DNA of 64,000 bases from Oscarella lobularis (Eukaryota; Porifera; Homoscleromorpha; Homosclerophorida; Oscarellidae), in assembly GCF_947507565.1 (NCBI RefSeq), contig NC_089190.1:310001-374000 (forward strand). Reading direction: 5' to 3'. Shown in pieces: positions 11,946 through 22,700 of this stretch. The notes beneath the pieces were generated by a model, which was not told the DNA's origin, did no database searches, and saw only the letters and a list, made by a program, of their open reading frames with translations. Positions within the stretch are counted from its first letter, which is position 1, and every line of letters starts with the position of its first letter. A program made the translations under genes and the position numbers.

Positions 11946-12561
11946 TTCTCTATCGTCGGTCGAAATTCTCTTTTCCAACGAGCGAAAATAAGGTTAGAAG
12001 CGTGCCTCGTTGTGGTGGCTAGAGTTGTGAAACAAAGCAGAAGCTGTCGCGGCTTGCAGTCATGCATCACAATGCTTAGAGACTGCACATACCACAGACA
12101 ATACCCTTGGGTGCTTTTGCATTATAGGAACTAGATCTGTCGCTGACTTCGTTGTTGTCTGAGTCGAAACAAAGTCGTTTGCAGATTCTAGGAAGGCAGC
12201 TATTCCCCCCCCCCCCCCCTCGGTGCGGGCCGTTTACTGAGGTCATGGTAAAAAACAACCTTCGGGCATCTTTCACATCGATACCAGTCGCTTCCAGTTA
12301 AAAGCGGTCAGACATTTGCAAGCGACAACAATCGATTGTCTTTGACTCTGTTGATTGTTGAAGTGATTCTGTGGCCATTTGCGGGCCCAGACTTAGCTCG
12401 TGACATCGCGTAGATCGTCTCCGAATCAGCCTTTGCATGCGTTTCGTCCGCGTCAGCAGCTCTTCAAAGATCAACATATCATATACAACTGCAATGATCA
12501 AAGGGACCGCACGCAAGGAGCCCATTAGGCGTCAACTCCTGTCTCCTCCTCCCAGAGTCCA

Positions 12562-12621
12562 CATATAAGGCGAGCTTTCTTCAGGTGTATATATAGACAG
12601 ACGCTGTTTCTTCCTAAAGCG
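12562..12621 (+). promoter_or_regulatory. TATA-containing core promoter of the cathepsin-like gene
   Basis: TATATATA at 12588-12595 lies 27 bp upstream of the ATG at 12622, and a second element CATATAAGG lies at about 12563. If the first TATA is used, the 5' leader would be almost nil. If the second is used, the leader would be about 30 nt. Both elements are preserved in duplication copy 2 (about 58611-58645). A poly-C run of about 15 lies further upstream at 12205-12219. Confidence 0.5.
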
Positions 12622-14023
12622 ATGTTCGCCTTCATCGTTTTGGCTTTTGCTTTGGTCCACGTACCCTCGTCTCTCGCTCTCACCGACCTCGATTCACCTC
12701 TCATCACCCAGGAGCTCATCGACGCAGTAAACAACAACCCCGACGCAAAGTATACAGCTCCAAGTGCAACGTTGAACCTAACCCAACTTCTGCTTTCCTA
12801 GATGGACTGCAGGTTTTAGCAAACGATTCCGAAACATGACCGTTGGCGAGAGTCGTGCAATGGTTGGCTTTTCGCCTGATTCTCAGCTTCGCGCCCAACT
12901 CCAGTCCTCGCCTCCACGCAATCCTTGGGAGCCTCCCATTCCCTTTCTCTTCCGCCGCCTGCGTTTGAAAGGGCCCGGTCGCATTCATACTCCTCGCGAT
13001 CAGGTAAGTGAAATATGTGCATATGCTATGCAGATTAGACGAGTTTGTTTTGAAGGGTAAATGCGCCTCCTCTTGGGCATATACTGCGACATGTATGCAT
13101 GTGTTGAAATGCGCCTCGATATCTCTTCTATGTATTGCATTTCAGCTGTTATTGCCGATCGAATAGCAATCCATACGAACTTTCTGCTTAATGACAATAT
13201 TTCACCTCAGCAGCTCATTTCCTGCGACTACTATCCTAATCAAAACGGATGCAAAGCTGGAGATCCACTCAGTGCATTTCAAAACTACTTGAAAAACATC
13301 GGGTAAATGATCCTTTCTCGGATTCTTTTCCAAGCTGAAGCATTATTAAGATGCCTCTCTGAGACCTGCTATCCGTCTACAAGCAATATAAACGGAATCA
13401 GAGGCACCCGCCTGTCAGGCAACTACGGCCGATGTCCGAACCCGAACGCTCAATTTTTGAAATACCGAAGCAAAGGCGGTAACAATGTCTACGGCGTAAT
13501 CACAGAAAGTTTCAATGTTATTATTGTGTTTAGTAGGCGCTCCTAATTGTTCTGTTTCCTATTTAGAGCGACGCTGCTGAATACGAGGTTTATTTTTACG
13601 GGCCTATTGGAGCCGGAATAAAAGTCTACCAAGACTTGTACGCTTACTATGGAGTAGGAGTGTACAAACACGTCTCGGGCCAGTTTGTTGGTTTGCATTC
13701 TGTCAGAATTATCGGGTAAACTTGGGATTTTATAAAATGTCCTATAAATGCTGCTAAATGCTTTTATTTTTTAGCTGGGGGAGAGAAAACAACGAGGATT
13801 ATTGGGTAAATCTATATTGTTATATCTAATGCTGCTCTCAAATTTAAATTTTTTTTGAAGCTCGTTTCAAATTCGTGGGAAACGAATTGGGGATACGATG
13901 GTCTTTTTGGCGCTATTTTAATTCTATAATTTTTTTAGTGAGTTTATTTACGTAGGTTATTTCAAAATCAAAAAAGGAACAAATGAGTGTGAAATTGAAA
14001 GCAACTTCATGTCAGTTTTTTGA
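12622..14023 (+). CDS. Cathepsin B-like papain-family protein, predicted inactive (catalytic Cys to Ser)
   Basis: Nine exons: 12622-12749, 12802-13003, 13056-13092, 13146-13302, 13351-13495, 13567-13715, 13775-13805, 13861-13900 and 13956-14023. They total 957 nt and give 318 aa. The first ~20 residues are a signal peptide (MFAFIVLAFALVHVPSSLAL). A cathepsin B-type propeptide follows (ELIDAVNNNPDAKWTAGF). The active-site block reads RDQGKCASSWAY where active enzymes have QGxCGSCWAF, so the nucleophile is Ser. The His block (VGLHSVRIIGWG) and Asn block (NSWETNWGYDGYF) are kept, and the C-terminus ends KGTNECEIES. The expected Cys after the WP of the mature N-terminus is Arg. The protein is probably secreted or lysosomal and may act as a binding or regulatory pseudoprotease, as TINAG-type relatives do. 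The reading frame is open throughout, unlike the broken copy at 58672. Confidence 0.8.
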
Positions 14024-14219
14024 AGTTCTAACTTCCAAATGTTTTCCAAAACGCGCATGTCTTGCCTGATGTCGTTCTCGTCTGTGCCAGTGGCGTGTTG
14101 TTTTTTTTTTCTTTGGGTCGCTCATGTCTTTGGCGCGTGAATTCTTTCAAGAATTATGTTTCAGGTCTTCCTTCGCGAAACGCCATCAGTAACGTTCTGT
14201 CTATATGCTGTACCTGTAC

Positions 14220-14940
14220 CTACGTGGCCTTTGTCGTTGAATACACAAGAACGAACGCACAAACTGTGCTCTTATGTTGGAGATTAGAGAGAATCGTTGC
14301 CAAGGAAAAAGCGTTGGGCCATGTGAACATTGTGCCAGAGACGTCAAGATGATTGAGTCTCTTCAAGCTATTGCACACATGATCGCCAAGGACACGTGAT
14401 GTCACTGACGTGAAACTGACGTCGAGATGACGGAGACTAGAAAAGTCCCGTAGATTTTCAAATCCAATGTCTCCTCGAACGAAACTCGCCGAGAAAGAAA
14501 CCAAAGAGTCTTTGCACGATTGAGAGAGCGCGCGTACGAATGGTACAGACATTTTGCCGAAGCAGAGACTGAACGATAAGTCGATGTCGACCACGTGATG
14601 CTGATCGACCACGTGATGCTGATTGGCCAATAGGGACAGAATTTTCGTTTCGTTCTCGTCAATCGATCGAAGACACGCCAGTTTCAATCGCGTTATCTTC
14701 GATTCCATCAGCATCACTAAAACGTTTGAGGTCAGCTTCCCTTTCGTCGACAAATCGTCGATTATCTCATCAACCATCTCAAAGGGGAGTTTTGTCGGCA
14801 AAGACGCGAGGATGGTCTCCGCAGTCGACGGCAAAGGAAACCGGGGCACAATTGCTGGGTCTGAAAGCGTGTAGTCGGTCCGACAGAGACGAGTTCGGCA
14901 GAGTTCGGCCAGACTGTGCGCCCATATATAAGCTTTAGTA
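14220..14940 (-). pseudogene. 5' fragment of a ZYG11/ZER1-like leucine-rich-repeat gene
   Basis: The minus-strand frame aligns with the N-terminal third of the ZYG11-like gene at 41940. It begins near 14910 (SLAELCRTRLCRT matches SLSDLCLTCLCRT). It continues through FEMVDEIIDDLSTKGKL and the leucine-rich-repeat blocks IDLSFSLCFG, LRHLDVSFT and LNHLDVSGT, and then loses similarity and stops at 14220. No in-frame ATG precedes the first conserved block. An 18-bp tandem duplication in the coding sequence (near 14583-14620) doubles QHHVVD. The ARM-like C-terminal half is missing, so this is a truncated paralogue. Confidence 0.7.
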
Positions 14941-14949
14941 CTGCAGCTC

Positions 14950-15530
14950 GATTCTCACGTGATCGCTCAAGCGCAATCGTTCCGACTCAACGAGCTCAGC
15001 TCAGAGCTATACAGGCTAAGGATAGACTCGCAACTGTTCTTCAATTGCCCTCAAGTGCTTATTCGATGTCTGGTACGGTCTGACTTACGTCCATGCCCTT
15101 TCTGTCTTCGCCTGTTACTAAGACCAAGCCAAGCCATGTGGTTACACTATGAATCTCTCTCTAACTACTTTTCTTGCTACCAGCCAGCCTTTGCCTTGCT
15201 ATAGTTGGAATTTTTTCACAAACTGGCCTTTTGCTGATCTAACACGGCAGAATCCTTAGTCACGCCCCTCTTTCTTGCTTCCTGGCAGATTAGGTCGAAT
15301 AGGCTGCTTTGCTTCTGTATAAATGACGTGTTTCTTGGTACTCGATTTTATCACTTTCTTTCATTGATTATTGATCAATGACGTCAGAAAGAATTCCATG
15401 AATGTGGAAAACCTTTCTTATCACCTTGGACTAATGGGTGGCTAATATAATCTGTCATTATGGTTCTCATTTTTTAAAAAAATTTCTTATTTGATTAACA
15501 TGATTAATTAACTAATTCATTTCAAACGTT
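14950..15530. other. Intergenic, nothing recognised
   Basis: This interval lies between two broken genes. It has no conserved coding signal on either strand. A TGACGTCA motif near 15379 is the only regulatory-like site noticed. Confidence 0.4.
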
Positions 15531-15537
15531 TCTGAGT

Positions 15538-16605
15538 GGGAATTTCGCCCGAGAGGTCCAACCCTATGGGAGCAGATTCAAGTCATACTTAAGAACTACC
15601 CTCGTGGGCATATTCTAAAGGTACTGTGCGGGAATGTGTTGCGTTTTCGACGTCATCTTCTGAGCAGGAGCTAATTCAAAATGCAGACGACGCTGGCGCT
15701 ACCGAAGTGCAGTTTCTTCTCGATGCGAGGCCAGATGCATATGGCAGGGAAACTCTGATCAACCCGGAATTAGCTCGATTTCAAGGGCCGGCGCTTTACG
15801 CACAGAACAACGCTGTTTTTAAGGACAGCGACTGGGAAAGTATACAAACTCTTCGCTGAAGCGTGAAGAAGAAAGATCGCATGAAAGTGGGTCGTTTTGG
15901 GATTGGCTTTAATTCTGTTTATCACCTAACAGGTAGTAGGACTTGACGAAGGCTTAAATTATTTTGAACGCTTTTCTAGATCTTCCCAGTGTTGTGAGTG
16001 ACAAGAAAATTGCCTTCTTTGACCCTCAAGAGAAGTGTTTCCAAGAAGGAGGTTCAAGGCACATTTTTTCAGCTTCAACAACATACCCCAATCAGTTTGC
16101 TCCGTACAACGTGCTTGGCTGCAGCATGGCAGATTCATCATACGAGGCAACCCTTTTCCGGTTTCCGTTGAGAAACGACGTTGACGCATCCGATCTAAGC
16201 AAAAAACGTCTCTCCGGAAGATATTCGAACCACGGTGTTTAAGCCTTTCAAAGCAGACGCTCATCTCGTTCCTCTTTTCCTCAAATGCGTTGAATCGATC
16301 AAGCTCTTTGACTGGCGACCAGAAAGTGAGTCGCCTGTAGAGGTGTTCAGCGTCTTTATAAATGAAGAGACTCGGCAATCTGTTCGTGATGCGAGGTCAC
16401 GGATTAACGTTCGTGTTGAAAACGCCGATGTTTTGGCCGAAGAAGCTTTTGAAGCAGTTGTGACCTGTGGAGACGAATTCCAAGTTCTCTCTAATCAGAA
16501 ATGGATAATTGCTCACTGCATCTCAATGGAGGATTCGGACCTCTTGAAACTCAGTAAAGAGCTACATCATGTGCCATGGATTGGCCTTGCACTCCCAATC
16601 TACAG
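15538..16605 (+). pseudogene. Sacsin-like (HATPase repeat) gene fragment
   Basis: An N-terminal exon to about 15620 reads RGPTLWEQIQVILKNYPRGH. After a short intron comes ELIQNADDAGATEVQFLLDA, the hallmark of the sacsin Hsp90-like ATPase repeat. GRFGIGFNSVYHLT follows, then after another intron NQFAPYNVLGCSM and ATLFRFPLRND. Breaks: an in-frame TGA at 15857-15859 (before SVKKKDRMKVG) and a frameshift in a run of six A near 16200, after which FKPFKADAHLVPLFLK continues in another frame. Sacsins are very large cytosolic co-chaperones and only the first repeat is present. At about 16601 the sequence switches abruptly to the duplicated 3' end of the Bark-like receptor. Confidence 0.8.
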
Positions 16606-18041
16606 TGGACCAATAACTCCATCTACGATCAATCCTCTGATACGGAATTTACGGTCAGTTCTCGCAACACTCAGCGGCTTACGGTGTATGCAAAGCGTAA
16701 TTGGTGGGGGCCGTTGGAAAGCTCTTGGTCTCTATCGCACCGACTAAATGTTCCTTTATCGGTGAACATTACGCCCGTATTATTAAAAGATCCGCAGTTA
16801 GGGACTTCTTGTAAGTGATTTGTGATGAGGTATTCTCTGATCATCAGATTCTTTTCCAGATTGCGCTTCCGGTTGGAAAGGATACGACTGCGACTGTCAT
16901 TTGTACGTTGGTGGAGCACTTACTTGGCCGGCAGCAAATGACTACTGCAAGGTACGTGTTACGTTACCTACGTTTGTACATCGTTCGATCAAAGACGCGA
17001 TACGTTTCTAGTCATTAGGAGGGTGGCTAGCTACAGCCGGATTTACTTCATCGGTTGAGTTCTTCCGAGACATGTCTTCCGTCTCGCCTTCCAGTAAACT
17101 GCGCCAACCAGATATATGGCTAGGACTCCGAAATAGCAGCGACGGTTGGCGGAACAGTCAAGATGAAGCACTGTTTGATGGACTTTATCCGAAGTGGAAG
17201 TCGGATGCGATGAAAGGTGCATCCGGCTGTTTGATGATCGGTGCCGACGGCTGGGAAGCAGTGCCGTGCTCTCGTCGTCTTCCTTTTGTCAGCTCGCAAA
17301 GCGGATCTAGGCGGCCATTCCTGCCTGATTTTAGTCACAATCTGCTTTCAGTGAATAGAGACGACGTTGTCAACGGACAAATTCTGGGATTATTATCCTT
17401 CGAAAACAGGACCGTCAATGGAACGTATTCGATGACTGTTTTGAACACGTCCGAAGCAATCTTTTCTCCGTCGATTGGTCTAGATGCCACGTCTGGCTCA
17501 ATCATCGTTGCTAATGCGTCGCTGCTCCAGCATTATGCGCACAATCGCCTGGTTTTTGTCATTCGCGGGAGTCTTTCTTCTATTTCCAACTGCACGGCTG
17601 CGAAAGCGGTCTTGTTGCAACTACTCGGCTCTCCCAAGAGTATACGTAGTGGTACGTTTATTCCTTTAGAGGCGTACGAAGGGTTTGACGTTTGGTCGCA
17701 CTTCTAGGAGGCTCTGTCGTCGGCCGAGTCGTCGGAGGTTCAATTGCTGGCGTTGCTGTTGTTATTTTGGCCTGTATTCTAATTGTTAGCGTTGTCAAGA
17801 GAAAACGCAGACGTGAGCGGGCCTCTATGCTATATACCTCTTTGCAAAAGTAACGATAACCTATAACCCGCGGTCATTGCACGTATTTTATTTTTTTCGT
17901 ATATATACATGTAGGTCAGGTAGCTCCGAAGACGTGTCTACTACAAGCGATAGCGTCGTCCTAACAAATGCGGACGAAACTGACGAGGAAGAAGATGTTG
18001 GCCTGGCAAATGAGTCGGTCGACGATAAGAGCGCTTTGTGA
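16601..18041 (+). pseudogene. Duplicated 3' end of the Bark-like receptor (C-type lectin, TM and tail)
   Basis: Nearly identical to 27201-28624. It keeps the same exon structure: to 16810, 16860-16951, 17012-17651, 17708-17849 and 17915-18041. It encodes the last beta-helix turn (KRNWWGP), the C-type lectin-like domain (ALTWPAANDYCK to LPFV), a cadherin-like stretch, a transmembrane helix and an acidic tail (NADETDEEED). The final lectin-domain Cys is Ser here (FVSSQ instead of FVCSQ), which removes a conserved disulfide. There is no start codon, signal peptide or ectodomain, because the upstream sequence is the sacsin fragment. Splicing signals and frame are otherwise intact, so it could be a recent duplicate. 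Without a 5' end it is probably non-functional unless transcribed as a fusion. Confidence 0.75.
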
Positions 18042-18289
18042 GGCCTCCGCGAGCGTAGATGATGCCTTGTTACCGCTGCAGTAGACCTAGCTGCGCCGCT
18101 GGGCAAACATATGTTGCAATATGCTGTGCTAGTCCTAGACGTTGCGCTGTGTTGAATTTGAGAAGGAGCCCGAGAGTGTGTGGTAATTCTATTCGCTTTC
18201 CTTGTGTAGCCCGTGAATTGTCTGATATTGTATCAACCTGAAACGAAATAAAAATAAAAATGAATTTTTGATGGTATGCACGTCACAGA

Positions 18290-18600
18290 GCTTTAGTAGA
18301 ATTCAACACTGTTCTGTTCTGCGCTCGTCCCTAGCTCGGTTTCTCTTTGACACATGAGACCGCGTCTTCGCCCATCATAAGGGCGCTCGAAGACGTTCAT
18401 GTACATGTAAGGGTAGTCACTAGTGCGCGGATGTAGGGAATCTCCAGCCTTATTCGGGCAACCGTTCAACAAAAGCTCAACCTTTTGACTGAATTTTCCT
18501 AGCGGCATCTTTCGGCGACGGTGGACTGTTTTTCCAAAGTTCTTCGTAAGGCGCTTCAATCTTTAAAGTAAAGTGAGGCCCCTTAAAGAGACTCACCGGC
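18290..18600. repeat. GTGAGGCCCC-family dispersed repeat, partial copy
   Basis: Matches 28870-29175, which lies at the same relative position downstream of the intact receptor. It was therefore carried along by the 3'-end duplication. It also matches the inverted copies at 37620-37790 and 47640-47820. It contains AAAGTGAGGCCCCTTAAAG near 18567 and AACCTTTTG..CTCAACCTTTTGACTG-like segments. Confidence 0.6.
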
Positions 18601-18790
18601 AGATTTTCGCGTTTCAAAAAACTCCGCTGAGAATGGCCGTGACCGTTCGGAAGTCGTGTGAATTGAATAATGGGCAAAGCATTTTGGCAGATCTCTTGAA
18701 AGACGGTCGTGTTCGCTTCTTCGCACGTGTCGGGCGTCTAGCAGTTCGATGGGACGGCGAGTAGAAGTAGATGGAGAACGATTGTTGAAG
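18600..18790 (-). pseudogene. FZ-LTD family fragment: start of frizzled-like CRD
   Basis: The minus strand reads TPDTCEEANTTVFQEICQNA and then IIQFTRLPNGHGHS. This is the same opening of the cysteine-rich domain as in the genes at 34884 and 40595 (TPDTCEVA, FQQICANV, IQFTRFPNV). After HGHSQRS it runs directly into the GTGAGGCCCC repeat, and no downstream CRD exons are found. It is a short orphan fragment truncated by repeat insertion. Confidence 0.6.
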
Positions 18791-18799
18791 GAGAGAAGG

Positions 18800-19790
18800 C
18801 GGACATTCTAATGTAAGGTGAAAGGGGTGTTTTCTCGCGGAACAGGTCTTGCCTTCTCGCACTGGCATTTGCGGTAAGATCAAAGGAGCCCGTGCCGGAA
18901 ACAACGCATTCGTTTTGGCAGCTTTAGAGCTTCATAGAAACGCCTCTGAAGCCTTGCCAAGGATTGCGATATGTAACCCTACGAATGGGTTTAGCTATTC
19001 ACGCGAGACACGCGCGCTGCGACGCAGATAGACGCAGAGTACGGGATCCTACCTTCTTCGGCTGTGGATCGTTTTGCCGTCTATCTCCGCTGTGGCGACC
19101 TCTAGTCCTTGAAGCTAATACTGCAAACTAAGAAGGACATTTCGGCTGCCTCAGGCAAGTGCTCCGAGGCTGCTAGTCTACTTGCCGGAAAAACGATGGA
19201 AAATCTCGCGGGCGCCGAACGTACGGTCATTTCGAATCTAGATTAATCTACGCGTTCTGTGTTGTGTCCGGGGGGTGTGCGAATGTGGTCTGCAGTTTCT
19301 GGACTAGGCTAAGGAAGGAATTAAACGGCAAGGAACTCCTCGCGATCTGCTAGCTAATTAATTACATCAATTTCTTTTTTTCTAACAATAGATGGTAAAC
19401 GTATTTACGTTGAGACGTCCGTCCGGAGCTTAATTTCAATAGCAACTGACGCAGTCGCCTCGATACTCAACTCTCAAGTGAAGAGTAAAGATCGCCCCTC
19501 CTCACCTACGTACGTTGTGTCGTCGTTATTGGAGCAATAGGAGCAGATTATTTATTAGGTGAAGGAGACTCGCTGGCACACTGTACTGACTAATCCCGAC
19601 AATACTTGTGCCGAAGGAAAAGAAACGCGACGTTCCTGCACTTCAATCATCAACTCATTGACTTGTTCCAAGGAACTGCAGCGTAGCAGTGCACTGCCAC
19701 TACCAATGGCACTCCAGTGAGTCTAAAAAGGGTCGTTTTAGGGGACCACACCCTTGCCGCCAGAAAGGCGGAAGTTGACCAGAATCTGGT
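18800..19790. other. Intergenic upstream of the Bark-like receptor
   Basis: No gene recognised. A segment near 18905-18960 (GCATTCGTTTTGGCAG then CTTCATAGAAACGCCTCT) recurs near 48298-48340, so it belongs to another dispersed repeat. The interval presumably includes the promoter of the receptor, but I see no convincing core element. Confidence 0.35.
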
Positions 19791-19791
19791 C

Positions 19792-22700
19792 ATGCATTTA
19801 GCGCCGAGCACCTATCCCATATGCACACTATGTCATCCCGTCTTTTTTTCTTCCAACAGGTATTTCGTTTCTCTGCTCTTTCTAGAGTTTGCTCTCTGCG
19901 GTAAAAACCAGTTCTAATCGCGCGTGGGTGCGGTTTATTCACGCCTTCCCTTTCTTCTCACAGCCGATGCTAAACTTAGCGGTCTCGTGACGTCTCCGAT
20001 GGTTCTGACCGAAACCGAAAGTCCTTACGAGGTTTCAGAAGATCTCGAGATCGTGAACGCCACCGTGACGTTGAAACCAGGCGTTCGTATTCGCTTGCAT
20101 CCGCGCGCAATCGTTCGTCTGTCCGGTTCGAGCTCGCTCGTTGCCAAAGGCACGCCCACAAAGCCAATTGTATTGACTCTCAACGAAACGCATTCAAATG
20201 ATGCGTCGGACAGCAGCAACAAAGTTCGCCTCGTCGGCGGATTGTCATCGAACGAGGGTCGCTTGGAAGTCTACAACGACGTCGTTCGTGGATGGGGCAC
20301 GGTGTGCAATCTGGAGTGAGACTACCAAGACGCCCAGGTCGTTTGTCGCGAATTAGGTTTTGGTTACCCGACTAATTACCGCGTCTCGTTCGGATCCGGT
20401 TGGGGTGACGTCGGTTTCTCACGTGTCAGCTGTAATGGTCACGAGACATCCATATTTGATTGTCCTGTAAAGTCGTGGAACAATAATAATTGCACTCACG
20501 CTTACGACGTTGGCTTGGAATGTTCATCGAACGGGAATAATGCAGTGACGCCATGGGGTGGACTGTCGTTTGGAAGCGGTAGTTCCGGCGTGCTCAAACA
20601 CGTGGCAATTGAGAAGGCCGGTTCTGGGGTGTTGGGCGCTATAACGGTCCAAGGGAAAGCCGTACTGTCGCTGACAGATGTCACCATCGGAAATTGTTCG
20701 TCTTCTGCAGTTCATCTGCTCTCGGTGACTGAGAATGTTGAGTTTGATGGCCTACGGGTGATAAGGGCACTTACGGGCGTATCTGGATCACTGTCAAGAA
20801 AATTCACTTGCAGAAATTGCTCTTTTGAGAACTTCCGCGAATCAGCAGTTGCACTGTCTTGGTATACACCGATCTCGAACTTGTCATCGTCGTCAATCCC
20901 GACAGTTAGTCTAAACGACAGACTAATCCCAACGACGTCTCAGGTCTCTTCGAAATTGATTCCCGTTAGCCCGAGCGGAGCTAAACTCGTCCTATCAAGC
21001 GTCACGGGACAGTACGGATCGTACAAACGAACATTCGTCACTCCACGTGGATATGGTCTAAGGCTTGTTTTCAATCAGCCCGCGAATGTGCACAACATTA
21101 TAGGTATGAGCGTCGCAGACGGCGAGAGTGAAACCCCAGTTCAGCAGATCTCTTCTTACATCTACTCTGGCGCCGCTACTACCGTCTATTCGTCGAAATT
21201 GGTTCTGACCATCTATCGGCGCTACTACTACTATTACCAGTCATCTGTGAATATTAGCGTAACTGCCTTCCTTGCTCCATTCGAAATAGGTAAAGGTTCA
21301 CATTACTGTTTTGTTTTGGGTATAATTGGTCGGATTAGGTCCGGAGTCGCGAGACGTAACGCTGAGTGACTGTACTTTCGGCATATCGGCTTTTTCGTTT
21401 TATGAAACTCTTACCCTTGGCAGCCAATTTGACAGTCTTCTTGTCCGAAATTGTTCGTTTAAATCAAACGGAATGAACGGAATAATCTCCCTCGGCCCGT
21501 CTGGCAACGTGACGATATTGTCAAGCACTTTTGCTGAAAATTTGGCTGGTGGTCGCGAGTACTTCCACAACACGGCTGTATCCTTTAGCGGTTGTTATCA
21601 CACGATCGATATCGTAAACTGTACCATTAGTGGCTTTTCTAATGGAATTGAGTTTTCGGTCGATACAGTCCTTGGATTGACTATTGCCAATTGCACGATG
21701 ACGAGAAACCGTCGGTTGTCTATCTCTCTAAATCGATATTCCTACTACGACTACTACTTTTGGGGAAGTTGGAATCATACTCTGTCTGTAAACATCGCCG
21801 AAAACGATTTCTTATTCAACGCGTTGGGCATTACAATGAACATGAACGTTCGAAGTCGAGAACACGGAGCCGTATCTATTCGCTTTACACGAAACAACAT
21901 TCGAGGAGGCGGCAAGGCGTTCGACTTCACCCTGCTCTATGGCTCGCAGCTCGTGACCAATGTTTTCATAGCTAACAACACGTTCTCAAATAATACGGCG
22001 AGGGACATGATTATGGATATCGACGTTCACGGGCGAAGCGCTCTCGATTTGAATATCAAAGGCAACGCCTTTCGCTCTAATCGCGCTGACGTCATTGTGG
22101 GTCTCGCTCCAATCGCGAGCAGCTCTTCGAATCCAGGCATTCTATTTCAATCAGTAACGTTCAGACGAAATGTACTGACCGACAATTCGGCTGTAAGGCC
22201 GTACTCCTCATCATCAAGTCCGGCCGCCATTCTCGCAATAGAACGAAGCGTCGATGTTCTCGCCTATTACAACGTCTTTAACAATCCGTCGTCGTCGCTC
22301 GAGTTGAGTCTTCACGGAGTGCGTCGCAGTTCGCTCTCGCAACGTCTCAACATGACCCTCAAGTATTGGGGAACGGTCAACTCGACTGAGATCGGGGAGC
22401 GGATTTACGACTCAATCGATTCGTCCGATCTGCCCGTCGTCGTCTACTCGCCCTACTTGCTTGCCCCCGGCGACTTTCGCCACGTCGGAAAGACAGGCAA
22501 CGCGACCGTATACAAATCGATTATTCTTCATTCGAATGGAACTGTAGGCGGTCCACTGAACAGGCCGTTCACTCTAAAGTCGTCTCAAACTTCGTATCTC
22601 GTCGCGAAGACGATTCGGGTACTGCCGGGAGGAGTACTAACTATCGACGCGGGCGTCACTCTCCGGTTCCGATACGGCACGGGCATCGACGTTGAAGGCG

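Larger units (their letters stand above)
8645..13775 (+). repeat. Segmental duplication, copy 1
   Basis: This block is nearly identical to 49399-59800, running from CCTTTAAGTAAGAACC to the start of the intron before the last cathepsin exons (near ATAAATGCTG). Order and orientation are the same. The length difference is explained by insertions: copy 2 carries the 5.2-kb RecQ/DUF6589 transposon and a 930-bp element, while copy 1 carries a 936-bp element. Copy 1 therefore preserves the unoccupied sites for the copy 2 insertions at about 9850 and 10070. The interval 8670-10200 is non-coding: a CTGT microsatellite, a degenerate AACCTG(C/T)GAAAA array near 9170-9310, and unique-looking sequence. 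Confidence 0.85.

Noticed and set aside
12525-12988. Minus-strand ORFs over the cathepsin exons
   Set aside because: They are shadows of the coding exons. Plus-strand exons have splice sites, phase continuity and family motifs.
20317-20319. Selenocysteine at the TGA of the Bark-like gene
   Set aside because: The SRCR consensus residue here is Trp, not Cys, and no SECIS-like element was noticed. A point change from TGG is simpler.
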